The notes: a model not told the origin generated them from the letters alone. DNA of 39,788 bases from Bacilli bacterium (GCA_017619815.1 JAFZRR010000022.1:1-39788), one strand, 5' to 3'. Positions 1 through 9,165 are shown, counted from the stretch's first letter. Numbers and translations: made by a program.

Positions 1-489
1 ATTTCCACGGAAGATTTTACTCTCCATATATGTTCCTGTTGTTAAGATGACTGCTTGAGCAGTGTATTCGTTTCCGAGTTCAGTCTTAACACCAAAAACA
101 TGTTTATCATCATGTAATAGGGAAACAACTGTTTCTTCTTTAACAGTTAAGTTTTCAGTATTTAACGCTAATTGTTGTAAATAATCTGGGTATTCTAATT
201 TATCTTGTTGCGCGCGTAAACATTGGACACCAGGACCCTTACCAGTATTTAACATTTTCATTTGTAAATAATGGTGGTCAGCAGCTTTGCCCATCATACC
301 GCCTAAAGCATCGATTTCTCTAACGACAATACCTTTTGCGGATCCACCGATTGATGGATTACATGGCATATTGCCCATTTTCTTAATGTTAATGGTGCAC
401 AAAAGAGTCTTATGACCCATATGAGCACAAGCGAATGCGGCTTCTAAGCCAGCATGTCCACCACCAACTACTATTACTTCGTAATCCAT
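1..489 (-). CDS. mnmG: MnmG (GidA) tRNA-modification enzyme, N-terminal part, runs off window
   Basis: The first 163 codons are present; the rest lies before base 1. The reading frame starts with an FAD-binding Rossmann motif (VIVVGGGHAGLEAA, about residues 5-18). The MnmG hallmark follows (CNPSIGGSAKGIVVREIDAL) and then MLNTGKGPGVQCLRAQ. In known members MnmG works with MnmE to install the (carboxymethyl)aminomethyl group on U34 of tRNAs reading split codon boxes, using FAD and methylene-THF. The start ATG shares its A with the TAA stop of sufB (TAATG), so translation is probably coupled and mnmG is the sixth gene of the suf operon. TrmFO is a related flavoprotein, but these motifs favour MnmG. 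Confidence 0.92.
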   Translation of the reverse strand, partial: MDYEVIVVGGGHAGLEAAFACAHMGHKTLLCTINIKKMGNMPCNPSIGGSAKGIVVREIDALGGMMGKAADHHYLQMKMLNTGKGPGVQCLRAQQDKLEYPDYLQQLALNTENLTVKEETVVSLLHDDKHVFGVKTELGNEYTAQAVILTTGTYMESKIFRGN

Positions 490-1889
490 TAACCGACACT
501 ACCTTCCATGTCCATTTTAATAAGTTGATTTAATTCAACTGCATATTCCATTGGGAGTTCTTTAGCGAATGGTTCAATGAATCCCATAATAATCATTTGC
601 GTAGCTTCTTTTTCACTGATGCCACGGCTCATTAAATAGAAGAGTTGTTCTTCACTGATTTTACTAACTGTAGCTTCATGTTCGATAAAGCTAGTATTAT
701 TTCTCACTTCATTAGTAGGAATAGTGTCGCTCTTAGACATGTTATCTAAGATCAATGTGTCACATTCAACGTGGCTCTTACAGTTAGTAGCATTTTCTGT
801 ATGTCTGACTGTGCCGCGGTAATTAGCGACGCCTCCATTCTTCACGATTGATTTTGAAATAATTGTACTAGTCGTATCTGGTGCTTCGTGAATCATACGG
901 CTACCAGCATCTTGAAATTGATTCTTTCCAGATACCGCGATAGAAATACATGTACCTTTAGCGCCTCTACCTTTTAAGATACAGGCTGGATATTTCATAT
1001 TCATCATGCTACCGATGTTACCATCAACCCATTCCATAGTGGCGTTTTCATAGCAAACAGCCCTTTGGGTGACTAAATTAATGATGTTGGTAGACCAGTT
1101 TTGAATTGTTGAATAACGGCACTTAGCGCCTTTTAAAACAACGATTTCAACAACACCGGAGTGTAATGATTCTTTGCTATATGCTGGAGCGGTACATCCT
1201 TCGACATAATGGATATCTGCTCCTTCATCAACAATAATTAAAGTTCTTTCAAATTGACCGGACTTTTCATTATTGATACGGAAGTAACTTTGAAGTGGCT
1301 TATCTAAGTGAACTCCTTTAGGAACATAGATAAATGATCCACCTGACCAACAAGCTCCATTTAAAGCGGAGAATTTGTTATCAGCGATAGGGACCACTGT
1401 GCCAAAGTATTTTTTAAATAATTCTGGGTAAAGCTTTAATCCCATATCTGTAGATAAGAAGATAACACCTTTTTCTTCAATCTCTTTGAGCATGTTATGG
1501 TAGACAACTTCAGATTCATATTGTGTAGTGACACCAGAAAGATATTTTTGTTCTGCTTCTGGAATACCTAATTTTGTAAATGTATTTTTGATAGTTTCTG
1601 GAACTTCATCCCAGCTTTGTGTTTCACCTTGTGCCACACGATGGAAATAAGTAAAAGAATCAAAATCCATAAAGGAAAGATCTGGTCCATACTTTGGCAT
1701 AGGCATAGCCTTGAATGCTTTTAAGGCTTTAAGTCTAAATTCAAGCATCCATTCAGGCTCGTTTTTTAGACGAGAAATCTCTCTTACGACATCTTCGTTT
1801 AAACCTTTTGGAGTTTTAACGATAGAGACATCTTTATCTTTAAAGCCGTATTTATAATCATCTTGGAATTTAATATCTTTTGGACTCAT
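489..1889 (-). CDS. sufB: SufB, Fe-S cluster scaffold subunit
   Basis: 466 aa, the usual length for SufB. With SufC and SufD it forms the SufBC2D scaffold on which Fe-S clusters are built in the cytosol. Seen in the sequence: the N-terminal segment typical of SufB (EPEWMLEFRLKAL near residue 45), the long beta-helix core, NCKSHVECDTLI with the conserved cysteine, and the C-terminal block HEATVSKISEEQLFYLMSRG that packs on SufC. It is fifth in the operon; its ATG is 1 nt after the sufU stop and its stop overlaps the mnmG start. Confidence 0.97.
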   Translation of the reverse strand: MSPKDIKFQDDYKYGFKDKDVSIVKTPKGLNEDVVREISRLKNEPEWMLEFRLKALKAFKAMPMPKYGPDLSFMDFDSFTYFHRVAQGETQSWDEVPETIKNTFTKLGIPEAEQKYLSGVTTQYESEVVYHNMLKEIEEKGVIFLSTDMGLKLYPELFKKYFGTVVPIADNKFSALNGACWSGGSFIYVPKGVHLDKPLQSYFRINNEKSGQFERTLIIVDEGADIHYVEGCTAPAYSKESLHSGVVEIVVLKGAKCRYSTIQNWSTNIINLVTQRAVCYENATMEWVDGNIGSMMNMKYPACILKGRGAKGTCISIAVSGKNQFQDAGSRMIHEAPDTTSTIISKSIVKNGGVANYRGTVRHTENATNCKSHVECDTLILDNMSKSDTIPTNEVRNNTSFIEHEATVSKISEEQLFYLMSRGISEKEATQMIIMGFIEPFAKELPMEYAVELNQLIKMDMEGSVG

Positions 1890-1890
1890 A

Positions 1891-2319
1891 TTATTTTCCT
1901 TTCAAAATAGCATCCGCGGCATTCCATCCAATAGTGGCGCATCTAATTCTTGCGGCTTGTTTAGAAGTATTGATGAAAACAATAGCTTCCTCTAAAACTT
2001 CTTCATCGAATGGTTGTTCGTGAATCATATTGTCATATTGTTTGATGATGTTTTTGGCTTCATCAGTTTTCTTGCCTTTTAACAAATCACACATAATATC
2101 TGTACTAGCAGTAGAGATGGTACAAGCGACGCCGTCAAAGCAGGCATCAGTGACGACATCATTTTCAATCAATAAGAAAATATTTAAATCATCAATGCAA
2201 TTGTCGGAGTGCATGTGGATTTGAGTAAATTTATCAGAAGTTGGTTGATGCTTATTCAAAGGATTGCTGTAATGATCCATGATAATTGAACGCATCATAT
2301 CATTAGTTAAAGTAAGCAT
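1891..2319 (-). CDS. sufU: SufU, zinc-dependent sulfur acceptor for SufS
   Basis: 142 aa IscU/NifU-like fold. The SufU cysteine set is visible: C41 in NCIDD (with the conserved Asp two residues on), C66 in ACTISTAS and C127 in RIRCATIGW. In Firmicutes SufU takes persulfide sulfur from SufS and is not the main scaffold. The start is supported by a GGAGGAG ribosome-binding site 9 nt upstream. The gene begins 17 bp inside the 3' end of sufS, consistent with coupled expression of enzyme and acceptor. Confidence 0.95.
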   Translation of the reverse strand: MLTLTNDMMRSIIMDHYSNPLNKHQPTSDKFTQIHMHSDNCIDDLNIFLLIENDVVTDACFDGVACTISTASTDIMCDLLKGKKTDEAKNIIKQYDNMIHEQPFDEEVLEEAIVFINTSKQAARIRCATIGWNAADAILKGK

Positions 2320-3532
2320 CTAAGATATCTCCTCCGTTAATAAGAGCATCGACAAAGGCATCGATGTCTTCTTTAGTTGTATATAAATATGTGGACATTC
2401 TACATGTCGCAGGAGTGCCTAAAAAATCGTTCAAAATTTTGGCACAATGTTGGCCACTTCTGATCGCGATTCCTTTGCTGTTTAAAAGGGTCGCTTCATC
2501 TTGGGCAAAAACACCTTTTTTGTTGAAAGCAATGATGCCATTTCTTGAATTTTTATTATAAATAACTATATCATCACATTTTTCAAGTTTTGAAATCGCA
2601 TAATCGCATAATTCTTGATCATGTTTATGGATATTTTCGATACCAATTTCGAGTAAAAATTCGACCGCCGCTTTAAAGCCACAAATACCTTCAAGATTGA
2701 GGGTTCCAGCTTCAAATCTCATCGGTGGTTCGTATGGTACCATTTCGATATTTTTATTAAAGGAAACATTCATTCCTCCTCCAACAAAATATGGCCACAT
2801 TTGTTTGAGCAATTCATATTTACCCACCAAGCAACCAACACCGGTTGGACCACACATTTTGTGAGAAGAGAATGTTAAGAAATCAATGTCGCTATCTTTA
2901 AAGTCGATTGGCATATGTGGAACAGATTGAGCTCCATCCACAACCAGGACTGCGCCATTTTCATGAGCAACTTTAGCAAATGATTTAACATCAACAACAT
3001 TGCCTAAAACATTACTGACTTGAGCAATAGAAACGATTTTTGTTTTTTTGGTAATTACTTTTTGAAGATTCTCAACTGTTAATCTTCCTTCTTTATCTAA
3101 AGGAATGAATTTAATAACCGCGCCTGTTAAATGGCTTATTTCATACCAAGGTAATAAATTGGAAGCATGTTCCGCTTCTGAAACAATGATTTCATCATCT
3201 TTCTTTAAGAATTGGAAACCATATGACATAGCAATAAGGTTTAAAGACATTGTGTCACCAGAAGTAAAGACTACTTCGTTAGGTTCAGAATTAACGAGCT
3301 TAGCAACGACTTTTCTAGTTTCTAAAACTTTCATATCCATATTGAAGAGTAAATCATAGTCTCCTCTATGGCTGTTTGCGGTTTCATTACATAAGTAATT
3401 GTTAATAGCATCAATCACACATTGTGGTTTTAATGTTGTGGAAGCATTGTCCAAATATACAAGTGGATGACCTTGCATGATTTTGCCATTTAGCATTGGG
3501 AATTGTTCACGTATTTTTTTAACATCGTACAT
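2303..3532 (-). CDS. sufS: SufS cysteine desulfurase
   Basis: 409 aa group II (class V aminotransferase fold) cysteine desulfurase. The PLP lysine is K225 in FSSHKMCGPTGVG. The catalytic persulfide cysteine is C363 in IRSGQHCAKIL, on the short loop typical of SufS rather than IscS. It mobilises sulfur from L-cysteine for SufU and the SufBCD scaffold, and may also feed thiolated tRNA, which would fit the neighbouring mnmG. It starts 1 nt after the sufD stop and overlaps sufU. Confidence 0.97.
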   Translation of the reverse strand: MYDVKKIREQFPMLNGKIMQGHPLVYLDNASTTLKPQCVIDAINNYLCNETANSHRGDYDLLFNMDMKVLETRKVVAKLVNSEPNEVVFTSGDTMSLNLIAMSYGFQFLKKDDEIIVSEAEHASNLLPWYEISHLTGAVIKFIPLDKEGRLTVENLQKVITKKTKIVSIAQVSNVLGNVVDVKSFAKVAHENGAVLVVDGAQSVPHMPIDFKDSDIDFLTFSSHKMCGPTGVGCLVGKYELLKQMWPYFVGGGMNVSFNKNIEMVPYEPPMRFEAGTLNLEGICGFKAAVEFLLEIGIENIHKHDQELCDYAISKLEKCDDIVIYNKNSRNGIIAFNKKGVFAQDEATLLNSKGIAIRSGQHCAKILNDFLGTPATCRMSTYLYTTKEDIDAFVDALINGGDILDAYFN

Positions 3533-3533
3533 A

Positions 3534-4349
3534 TTACATTTTCCCCTCGATCAAATTAATGATTTCTTCTTTATATTCTTCGTCTTCAAAACCTTTAATA
3601 ATTGGTTTTAAATAACCAAAGGTAATGAGGCGTTTTGCTTCATCTTCAGTTAAGCCGCGTGAGGTTAAATAAAAGATGTGTTCATCATTTATTTTTCCGA
3701 CCACTGCGGCATGGCTTGCTTCAACATCGTTTTCGTCGATTTTTAAAACTGGTTTAGCAATACCATTTGAGTTCTTATCAAAGACCATAATCTTAGCGTT
3801 TTGGTGAGCTTTAGATCCGTGCATTCCATTGGAGATTTTTCCAATACCTGCGAACACGAGTTTGGCTTCATCACGAACAACGCCATAGTTATCCATCTTT
3901 GAATATGTATTAAGAGCGTTGTGATAAATATTCACTGCGAACTCTTTATGTTCATTCTTTTCAGTTAAGGAGGCTAAATGCCATCTGCAGATTGCACCTT
4001 CTCCATTAAGATTAACGGTGATATCTCCCTTACAATCAGATGTGATAAAATCCGCAAAATATGTAGTAAATGTACTATTTTTAGCAACATCTGCGGTAAT
4101 TTTTAGGTCTTTTTTGTCAAAATGCATCAATGAAGCAACATTGACATTCACGTTTTCCGGAACATCAAAATGAACTTCTTCGACATTCTCGTAATTAATC
4201 AAAAGAAAATCAAAATCTAAGCCATCTTGAATAGCAATCTCGATTTTTCCTGTCTTCTCTTTTAAATCCAATAAGAAATATTTGGAAGAAGATTCCAAGA
4301 CTAAATATCTATTAAGGTTTTTATCGTAATTAGGAACGATTCTTTCCAT
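3534..4349 (-). CDS. sufD: SufD, short form, Fe-S scaffold subunit
   Basis: 271 aa with the SufB/SufD beta-helix core and C-terminal block: EASHAAVVGKINDEHIFYLTSRGL contains the conserved histidine of the ASHxA motif that SufD contributes at the SufB-SufD interface. Familiar SufD proteins of Bacillus and E. coli are a little over 420 aa; this one lacks most of the N-terminal helical part and starts almost directly with the beta core. The reading frame is intact. The start shares one base with the sufC stop (TAATG). The place between sufC and sufS is the standard Firmicute order. Confidence 0.9.
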   Translation of the reverse strand: MERIVPNYDKNLNRYLVLESSSKYFLLDLKEKTGKIEIAIQDGLDFDFLLINYENVEEVHFDVPENVNVNVASLMHFDKKDLKITADVAKNSTFTTYFADFITSDCKGDITVNLNGEGAICRWHLASLTEKNEHKEFAVNIYHNALNTYSKMDNYGVVRDEAKLVFAGIGKISNGMHGSKAHQNAKIMVFDKNSNGIAKPVLKIDENDVEASHAAVVGKINDEHIFYLTSRGLTEDEAKRLITFGYLKPIIKGFEDEEYKEEIINLIEGKM

Positions 4350-5167
4350 TATTTAATTGCTTCCTTCACACCACAAGTTCCAATAGAAACTGTGTTCATA
4401 TTATTTTCATCTTTTGTAATTTCGATACCGAGTTCAGTTTTGATGAATTCATACCCTGTTTGGTCGATGCGTTTGATGTATTTTGGATCACCATCAATGG
4501 CCACTTTTCCGTTCACTATGACAACCGCTCTTGTAGGTTGAATTAAATCGAACAATCTGGCGTAGTGAGAAATGACCATAAATCCCATACCTGTAGCTTG
4601 TAATTTTTTGATGGTGTCAGCGACCACTTGGATAGCGTCAACATCTAAGCCAGAATCGATTTCATCAAGCATAGCGATTTTTGGATTTAAGAGTAAGAGT
4701 TGAAGGATTTCATTTCTCTTCTTTTCACCACCAGAAAAGCCTTCATTTAGGGATCTAGTAGCTAAGTCAAAAGGCATCTTTAATTCTTTTGTAGCGCCAT
4801 CAAGTGACTTATAAAATTTATAAGTACTCACTGGTTTTTCGTTCCTTGAATTGACTGCAGCGCGTAAGAAATCACTGTTGATAACACCAGGAATTTCACT
4901 TGGGTTTTGCATACCGAGGAATAAGCCTTTTCTCGCTCTTTCATCAGTGGTCATCTCAAGAAGATTTTCATCATCTAAAAAGATACTGCCTTCTGTGACG
5001 ATATATTTGGGATGTCCCATAATAACATTTAATAAAGTAGATTTACCGTGTCCGTTAGGTCCGAGAACCGCGACGGTTTCGCCTTCATTGATAACTAAGT
5101 CGATTCCTTTGAGAATTTCCTTACCCTCAACTTCGGCGTGTAGGTTTTTAATAACAAGTTTTGACAT
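4349..5167 (-). CDS. sufC: SufC, ATPase of the SufBCD complex
   Basis: 272 aa soluble ABC-type ATPase. Walker A is GPNGHGKST (residues 36-44); the signature region is LNEGFSGGEKKRNE; Walker B plus D-loop is AMLDEIDSGLD; the switch histidine lies in VISHYARL. It powers conformational change of SufB/SufD during cluster assembly. It carries about 20 residues beyond the usual SufC end, finishing in a short cysteine-containing tail. It is the first gene of the operon, with a GAGGT ribosome-binding site and a promoter just upstream. Confidence 0.97.
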   Translation of the reverse strand: MSKLVIKNLHAEVEGKEILKGIDLVINEGETVAVLGPNGHGKSTLLNVIMGHPKYIVTEGSIFLDDENLLEMTTDERARKGLFLGMQNPSEIPGVINSDFLRAAVNSRNEKPVSTYKFYKSLDGATKELKMPFDLATRSLNEGFSGGEKKRNEILQLLLLNPKIAMLDEIDSGLDVDAIQVVADTIKKLQATGMGFMVISHYARLFDLIQPTRAVVIVNGKVAIDGDPKYIKRIDQTGYEFIKTELGIEITKDENNMNTVSIGTCGVKEAIK

Positions 5168-5191
5168 AACTCTTTACCTCAAATCGCACCT

Positions 5192-5220
5192 ATTCTACAA
5201 AGTAAGAAATAACAATGCAA
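5192..5220 (-). promoter_or_regulatory. Promoter of the suf operon
   Basis: On the minus strand a TTGCAT -35 box (5215-5220), a 17-nt spacer and a TAGAAT -10 box (5192-5197) lie about 25 nt upstream of the sufC start. The hexamers are identical to those of the divergent foldase promoter. Called by eye from a sigma-A-like consensus. Confidence 0.65.
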
Positions 5221-5296
5221 CAAATACGATAAAGAAATTACCTCAAAAACCTCAATTGGGTGCTTACTAAGTAAAAGTCTTAATTAGTTGTTGCAT
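5215..5296. repeat. 9-bp inverted repeat overlapping both divergent -35 boxes
   Basis: ATGCAACAA at 5215-5223 and its exact reverse complement TTGTTGCAT at 5288-5296, 64 bp apart. Each arm covers the -35 box of one of the two divergent promoters. It may be a shared operator, or only a by-product of two promoters with the same -35 sequence. The rest of the 190-bp region between sufC and the foldase gene holds no other feature I can see. Confidence 0.5.
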
Positions 5297-5319
5297 TAAA
5301 AATCAATAATATTTAGAAT
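5291..5319 (+). promoter_or_regulatory. Promoter of the PrsA-like lipoprotein operon
   Basis: TTGCAT (5291-5296), a 17-nt spacer and TAGAAT (5314-5319). The predicted transcript start leaves a leader of about 30 nt with an AAAGGAG ribosome-binding site in front of the ATG at 5358. Confidence 0.65.
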
Positions 5320-5357
5320 ATTAACGCTATATTTCAGTAAAAGGAGTACGAAAAAAC

Positions 5358-7334
5358 ATGAAAAAAAGTAAACTAAAAATTGCATTAGTTACTAGTTTCA
5401 TTGCTTCTATGGCGTTATCCGCTTGTGGTGCTAAAGTCACAAAAAGTGATACAGATTTAGTGAACTTCAAAGCGTATGACGGAGAGACCGATTTAGCAAT
5501 CTCTATTGATGAAATCTATAAAGATTATATGAAGTCCTCCAGTGGTATTTCTAAATACTACGATCAAGTCTTAGAAGTCTTAATTCGTAATGCTTTCCAA
5601 AAAGACAAAACGGGAACAGGTGAGTATTTTGGAAAAGGCATTAAATTAAAGAAGAATTACAACAAGATTCTCAGTGAAGCGAGAGACAGTGTTAAAGGCC
5701 AAAAGGATGTTGCGAAAGAAAACGCAAAAACCAACGGTACCAACTATTCCACAGAATGGAAAGCCGTCTTGGCCGAAAAGGGAGTTAAGGACGAAGAAGA
5801 ACTTCTCCAATACTTCATTTATAAATTAGAAAAAGAAGAAATCGAAGATTGGTACTTCGACAATCACGAAGAAGAAATCAAAAAAGAATACTTAGGCGTT
5901 GCCGCTGATGGCACAGCCACAAAAGATAAAGTTTCTTCCAGATTCCCATATCACGTCCGTCATATCTTAATTAAAGTTGAAGACGGTTCTAATGATTATG
6001 TCCGTGGTACAATCTCTGCTGATCAAGCTAAAGCTATCTCAAAGACAGTTGAATTATTAGCTCAAGGAACATTATCCTTCGGTGAAGTCGCTGCTATGAA
6101 GAGTGAAGACTCCTCAGGTAGTTCTTATGGTGATGTCGGTATCATGACAAATGCTATTTCCAGTGGAAAATTAGGCATGGTCAATGAATTCCAATTAGGT
6201 ATCTACGCATACGACGCCATTAACTATCACACTGCTTTAAATACTGGAGCAGATGCGAAGCCAACAATCCTCGCTAAAGGCTTAGGATTAGATAGAAATG
6301 TTAAAGATAAAGATGGCGATGAATGGTCAGTCGAAAATTACTTTGATGGTGCAATTCAAGAAATCCCATATTCCGTTTTCGTGGAATTAGGTGATGTCGC
6401 TGATTTAGAAAATAACGAAGTAACTGGTTTACCAGTTGAAGATGGCAAAGCCGCTATCTATCCAAGAAACTTATTATGGAATAGATACTTAAATAACCAT
6501 GGCATCTTTGTTATAACAAACAGTGAACGCGGTAACATCGTTAACGCAGGCTCTTCAGGTGTTGAAGAAATCGATGTCAACTCTGGTGAATACTATGACA
6601 GCGAAACCGTTACATTAAAAGATGGCTCCACAAAAGCAATCAATTATGGCAAAGATGAAAACGACAATATTTCATTACAAGGTTTCAATAGAAGTAACCT
6701 CAAAGTTAAAGATGGATTTATCACCGGTAAGAAGAAAGTCTTAGCTGATGAACAAGGCAACGTTATCATTGGTGTCCGTTCTGAATTCGGTATCCACTTA
6801 ATGATCGTTCAAAAATCCATTTATGAATTTAATCAAACACTTCCAACATTGGAACAATATTACACAACTGCAGTTCCCGGCAGTAAAGACGGTAAATATC
6901 CACAAGATGCAGATGGCAATGATTTAAATACATATGTCAACTTCATCAATACCGTTAAAACAACAGATTACAAAACACGTGCAGATGACGTGAGAAGTAA
7001 AATTAAAGGCTTTGATAGCACATATGACTATCGTTTATACGAAGACCTCGTCGCGGCTTCAGGTGTTGATAGAAACAACGAAACCACAAAAGAAGTCTTA
7101 GAATTAATCGAAGATTATATCGATCTTCAAAGAACAAAGAACGAAGATGCTCAAGAAGAAGGAATGCAAGAAGTTTGGCAAACATATGTCGACTTACTCG
7201 AAACACAAAAATTCTATAGACACGAATTAGAGCGTATCATTCCTGAAGGCTGTAAGATTGCATTTACAAAATCAACCTTAACAGAAGCCGAAAAAGCAGC
7301 TTACGAAGAAGGAGGAAGATGCTATGTCAAATAA
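5358..7334 (+). CDS. PrsA-like lipoprotein with a split parvulin domain
   Basis: 658 aa. A lipoprotein signal peptide ends in the lipobox LSAC (Cys23), so the protein should be anchored on the outer face of the membrane. From about residue 198 the start of a parvulin (PpiC/rotamase) domain is seen: YHVRHILIKVED, then LAQGTLSFGEVAAMKSEDSS and GDVGIM. The matching end of a parvulin fold (GVRSEFGIHLMIVQKS) appears only near residue 472, so some 180 residues seem inserted in the domain. The flanks are long, charged and helical, as in SurA/PrsA chaperones. Known PrsA proteins help secreted proteins fold. It has a strong ribosome-binding site and overlaps the next lipoprotein gene by 11 bp. Codon use is rich in C-ending codons, suggesting high expression. 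Whether the isomerase is active cannot be told. Confidence 0.8.
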   Translation: MKKSKLKIALVTSFIASMALSACGAKVTKSDTDLVNFKAYDGETDLAISIDEIYKDYMKSSSGISKYYDQVLEVLIRNAFQKDKTGTGEYFGKGIKLKKNYNKILSEARDSVKGQKDVAKENAKTNGTNYSTEWKAVLAEKGVKDEEELLQYFIYKLEKEEIEDWYFDNHEEEIKKEYLGVAADGTATKDKVSSRFPYHVRHILIKVEDGSNDYVRGTISADQAKAISKTVELLAQGTLSFGEVAAMKSEDSSGSSYGDVGIMTNAISSGKLGMVNEFQLGIYAYDAINYHTALNTGADAKPTILAKGLGLDRNVKDKDGDEWSVENYFDGAIQEIPYSVFVELGDVADLENNEVTGLPVEDGKAAIYPRNLLWNRYLNNHGIFVITNSERGNIVNAGSSGVEEIDVNSGEYYDSETVTLKDGSTKAINYGKDENDNISLQGFNRSNLKVKDGFITGKKKVLADEQGNVIIGVRSEFGIHLMIVQKSIYEFNQTLPTLEQYYTTAVPGSKDGKYPQDADGNDLNTYVNFINTVKTTDYKTRADDVRSKIKGFDSTYDYRLYEDLVAASGVDRNNETTKEVLELIEDYIDLQRTKNEDAQEEGMQEVWQTYVDLLETQKFYRHELERIIPEGCKIAFTKSTLTEAEKAAYEEGGRCYVK

Positions 7335-9144
7335 GAGTATTAAAAAAGTCTTAGCAGTTGCTCTCCTTTCTGCAATGGGTTTAGTGGCTTGTAACGATAA
7401 AATCCAAGCAAAGCCAACCAACTACAACGAACCAATTATTACATTTACTGAAGAAGGCGACGAAGTTTACAACAACTTAGTCAGTATTATTGATGATGCA
7501 TATCGTGATGGCACACTCGCCAGCGCGGTCTTAGACAAAATCCTTTATGTCTACGCAAACAGCGTGTTTGGTGCATACAACCGTGCCGTCACACCTGCAC
7601 CAGCAGAAGATGATGTCACATTAGAAGAAGCCGCAGCCGACGTCGAAGCACACAGTGCCGACTTAGCCAACGCGACAGTTGCTAAAAAATTCTTAGAAAA
7701 ACATAAAGCTTATTGGACACTTGATGACGAAGGCGAAAGAAAAGCCGATGATGCAGAATTCAGAAGAATTACTGCTAAATGGCAAACTATCGAAGATAGA
7801 ATTTCTAGATCCTTATACTCCGAAATCAAGGGCGGAAGCTTCAATAATGACTTCGGATATTTCTCTGAAGTTAAATACTTAAAAGACTTAAGAGGTAACC
7901 TCTATAAAGTCGCAGATGCCTATGATGCCGCATTCACAGGCGCAACCACAGAAGATGACGAAGTCGTTATCACACCAGATGTTGATGAAGAAAACGTTTG
8001 GGTTGAAGACGGTGGTTACTTACATAGAGAATTCTTCCAAGATAAAGAAAAAGGTTACACCTACATCGAAGATGAAATCGTTCCAGCAACTTATAGAACA
8101 TTATTAGTTGAACAATACTTAGTGGAAGAATCCTATAACAACTTAGGTCGTAGCTCCGCTAGAAAGATCAATGTCTTAGCCATCAGCGATAACTCTAACA
8201 GTGATACCGCTGCTAACTACTTAATGAAATACTTCGTTAGAGAAAAAATCTCTAAAGGCGAACAAATCACATTAGAAGATTTCAAACAAGTCTCCAATGC
8301 GATGAAAGGTATCTTTGATGCCAAGAGTGTCTCAACATTAGAAGATAACGATGTCAACACTATGCTCGAAGACATCAATACTAACTACCCACAATATGCG
8401 GGTGCATTCGAATACAAAACATTCACTGGTTATGATGGCAAAACATATAACTATTACAATGGCACCGATTACGGTGACATGATGAAGAACTTCGAAAAGA
8501 TTAAAAAGGATATCAACTTAACTGATTCCGCAGTCGAAAGTGACTTCACAAATAGTTACACATGGGATGCTTCTAAAGGTTTAGAAAAGAAAAAGAACGA
8601 AATCAAAACCAAAGACTACACAGTTGATGGTTGGTACAGTGAGTCTAATGGTTTAGGTGATTTACCAGATACCATTAAATCCAGATTATTCAACATCGGT
8701 GTTGCTAACGTCTTAGATAGCGATTACGCAGATCGTTGGGATGCTTCTAAACCAGCTGGTCAACAATATGATGCGTCTGTCGATACTTCCAAATTAGTGG
8801 CCAAGATCAATGGTAAATTCTACCTCAAGGTTGCTAGTAAGGAATCCGGTGCTCAACCAGAAGATGATATCTTATTCAAGGTTGATGGCAAATATTACAT
8901 CATCCAAATTGAAGAAGCTGTTTCCGGTTCTAAATTAGCCAAAGACTCTGACATTTATGAAAGAGACGAAGCTAACCCAGATAGAAAACAAGAAATCATC
9001 AACGAAGTGGCACGTGTTGTCGCAAGTAAAGATACGTATCAAACCTTATCTACCAAACATTGGTTAGAACAAGCAGCGATTAAGTATCACGATACAAAGA
9101 TTTACGAATACTTCAAAGATAACTATCCAGAATTATTCGATTAA
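7324..9144 (+). CDS. Lipoprotein, probable partner or diverged paralog of the PrsA-like protein
   Basis: 606 aa. Signal peptide with lipobox LVAC, again with Cys at position 23 as in the upstream protein. The body is acidic, mostly helical and low in cysteine. No clear parvulin motif is visible, but a C-terminal stretch (FKVDGKYYIIQIEEAVSG, about residue 510) looks like the last strands of a rotamase domain, and the overall size and plan match the upstream gene. I infer a diverged, possibly catalytically inactive PrsA/SurA-type chaperone. The ATG overlaps the end of the previous gene by 11 bp and has a GGAGG site at 7311-7315. A hairpin terminator follows the stop. Confidence 0.6.
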   Translation: MSNKSIKKVLAVALLSAMGLVACNDKIQAKPTNYNEPIITFTEEGDEVYNNLVSIIDDAYRDGTLASAVLDKILYVYANSVFGAYNRAVTPAPAEDDVTLEEAAADVEAHSADLANATVAKKFLEKHKAYWTLDDEGERKADDAEFRRITAKWQTIEDRISRSLYSEIKGGSFNNDFGYFSEVKYLKDLRGNLYKVADAYDAAFTGATTEDDEVVITPDVDEENVWVEDGGYLHREFFQDKEKGYTYIEDEIVPATYRTLLVEQYLVEESYNNLGRSSARKINVLAISDNSNSDTAANYLMKYFVREKISKGEQITLEDFKQVSNAMKGIFDAKSVSTLEDNDVNTMLEDINTNYPQYAGAFEYKTFTGYDGKTYNYYNGTDYGDMMKNFEKIKKDINLTDSAVESDFTNSYTWDASKGLEKKKNEIKTKDYTVDGWYSESNGLGDLPDTIKSRLFNIGVANVLDSDYADRWDASKPAGQQYDASVDTSKLVAKINGKFYLKVASKESGAQPEDDILFKVDGKYYIIQIEEAVSGSKLAKDSDIYERDEANPDRKQEIINEVARVVASKDTYQTLSTKHWLEQAAIKYHDTKIYEYFKDNYPELFD

Positions 9145-9165
9145 TCTTTTATAGGAAAAATTGTC

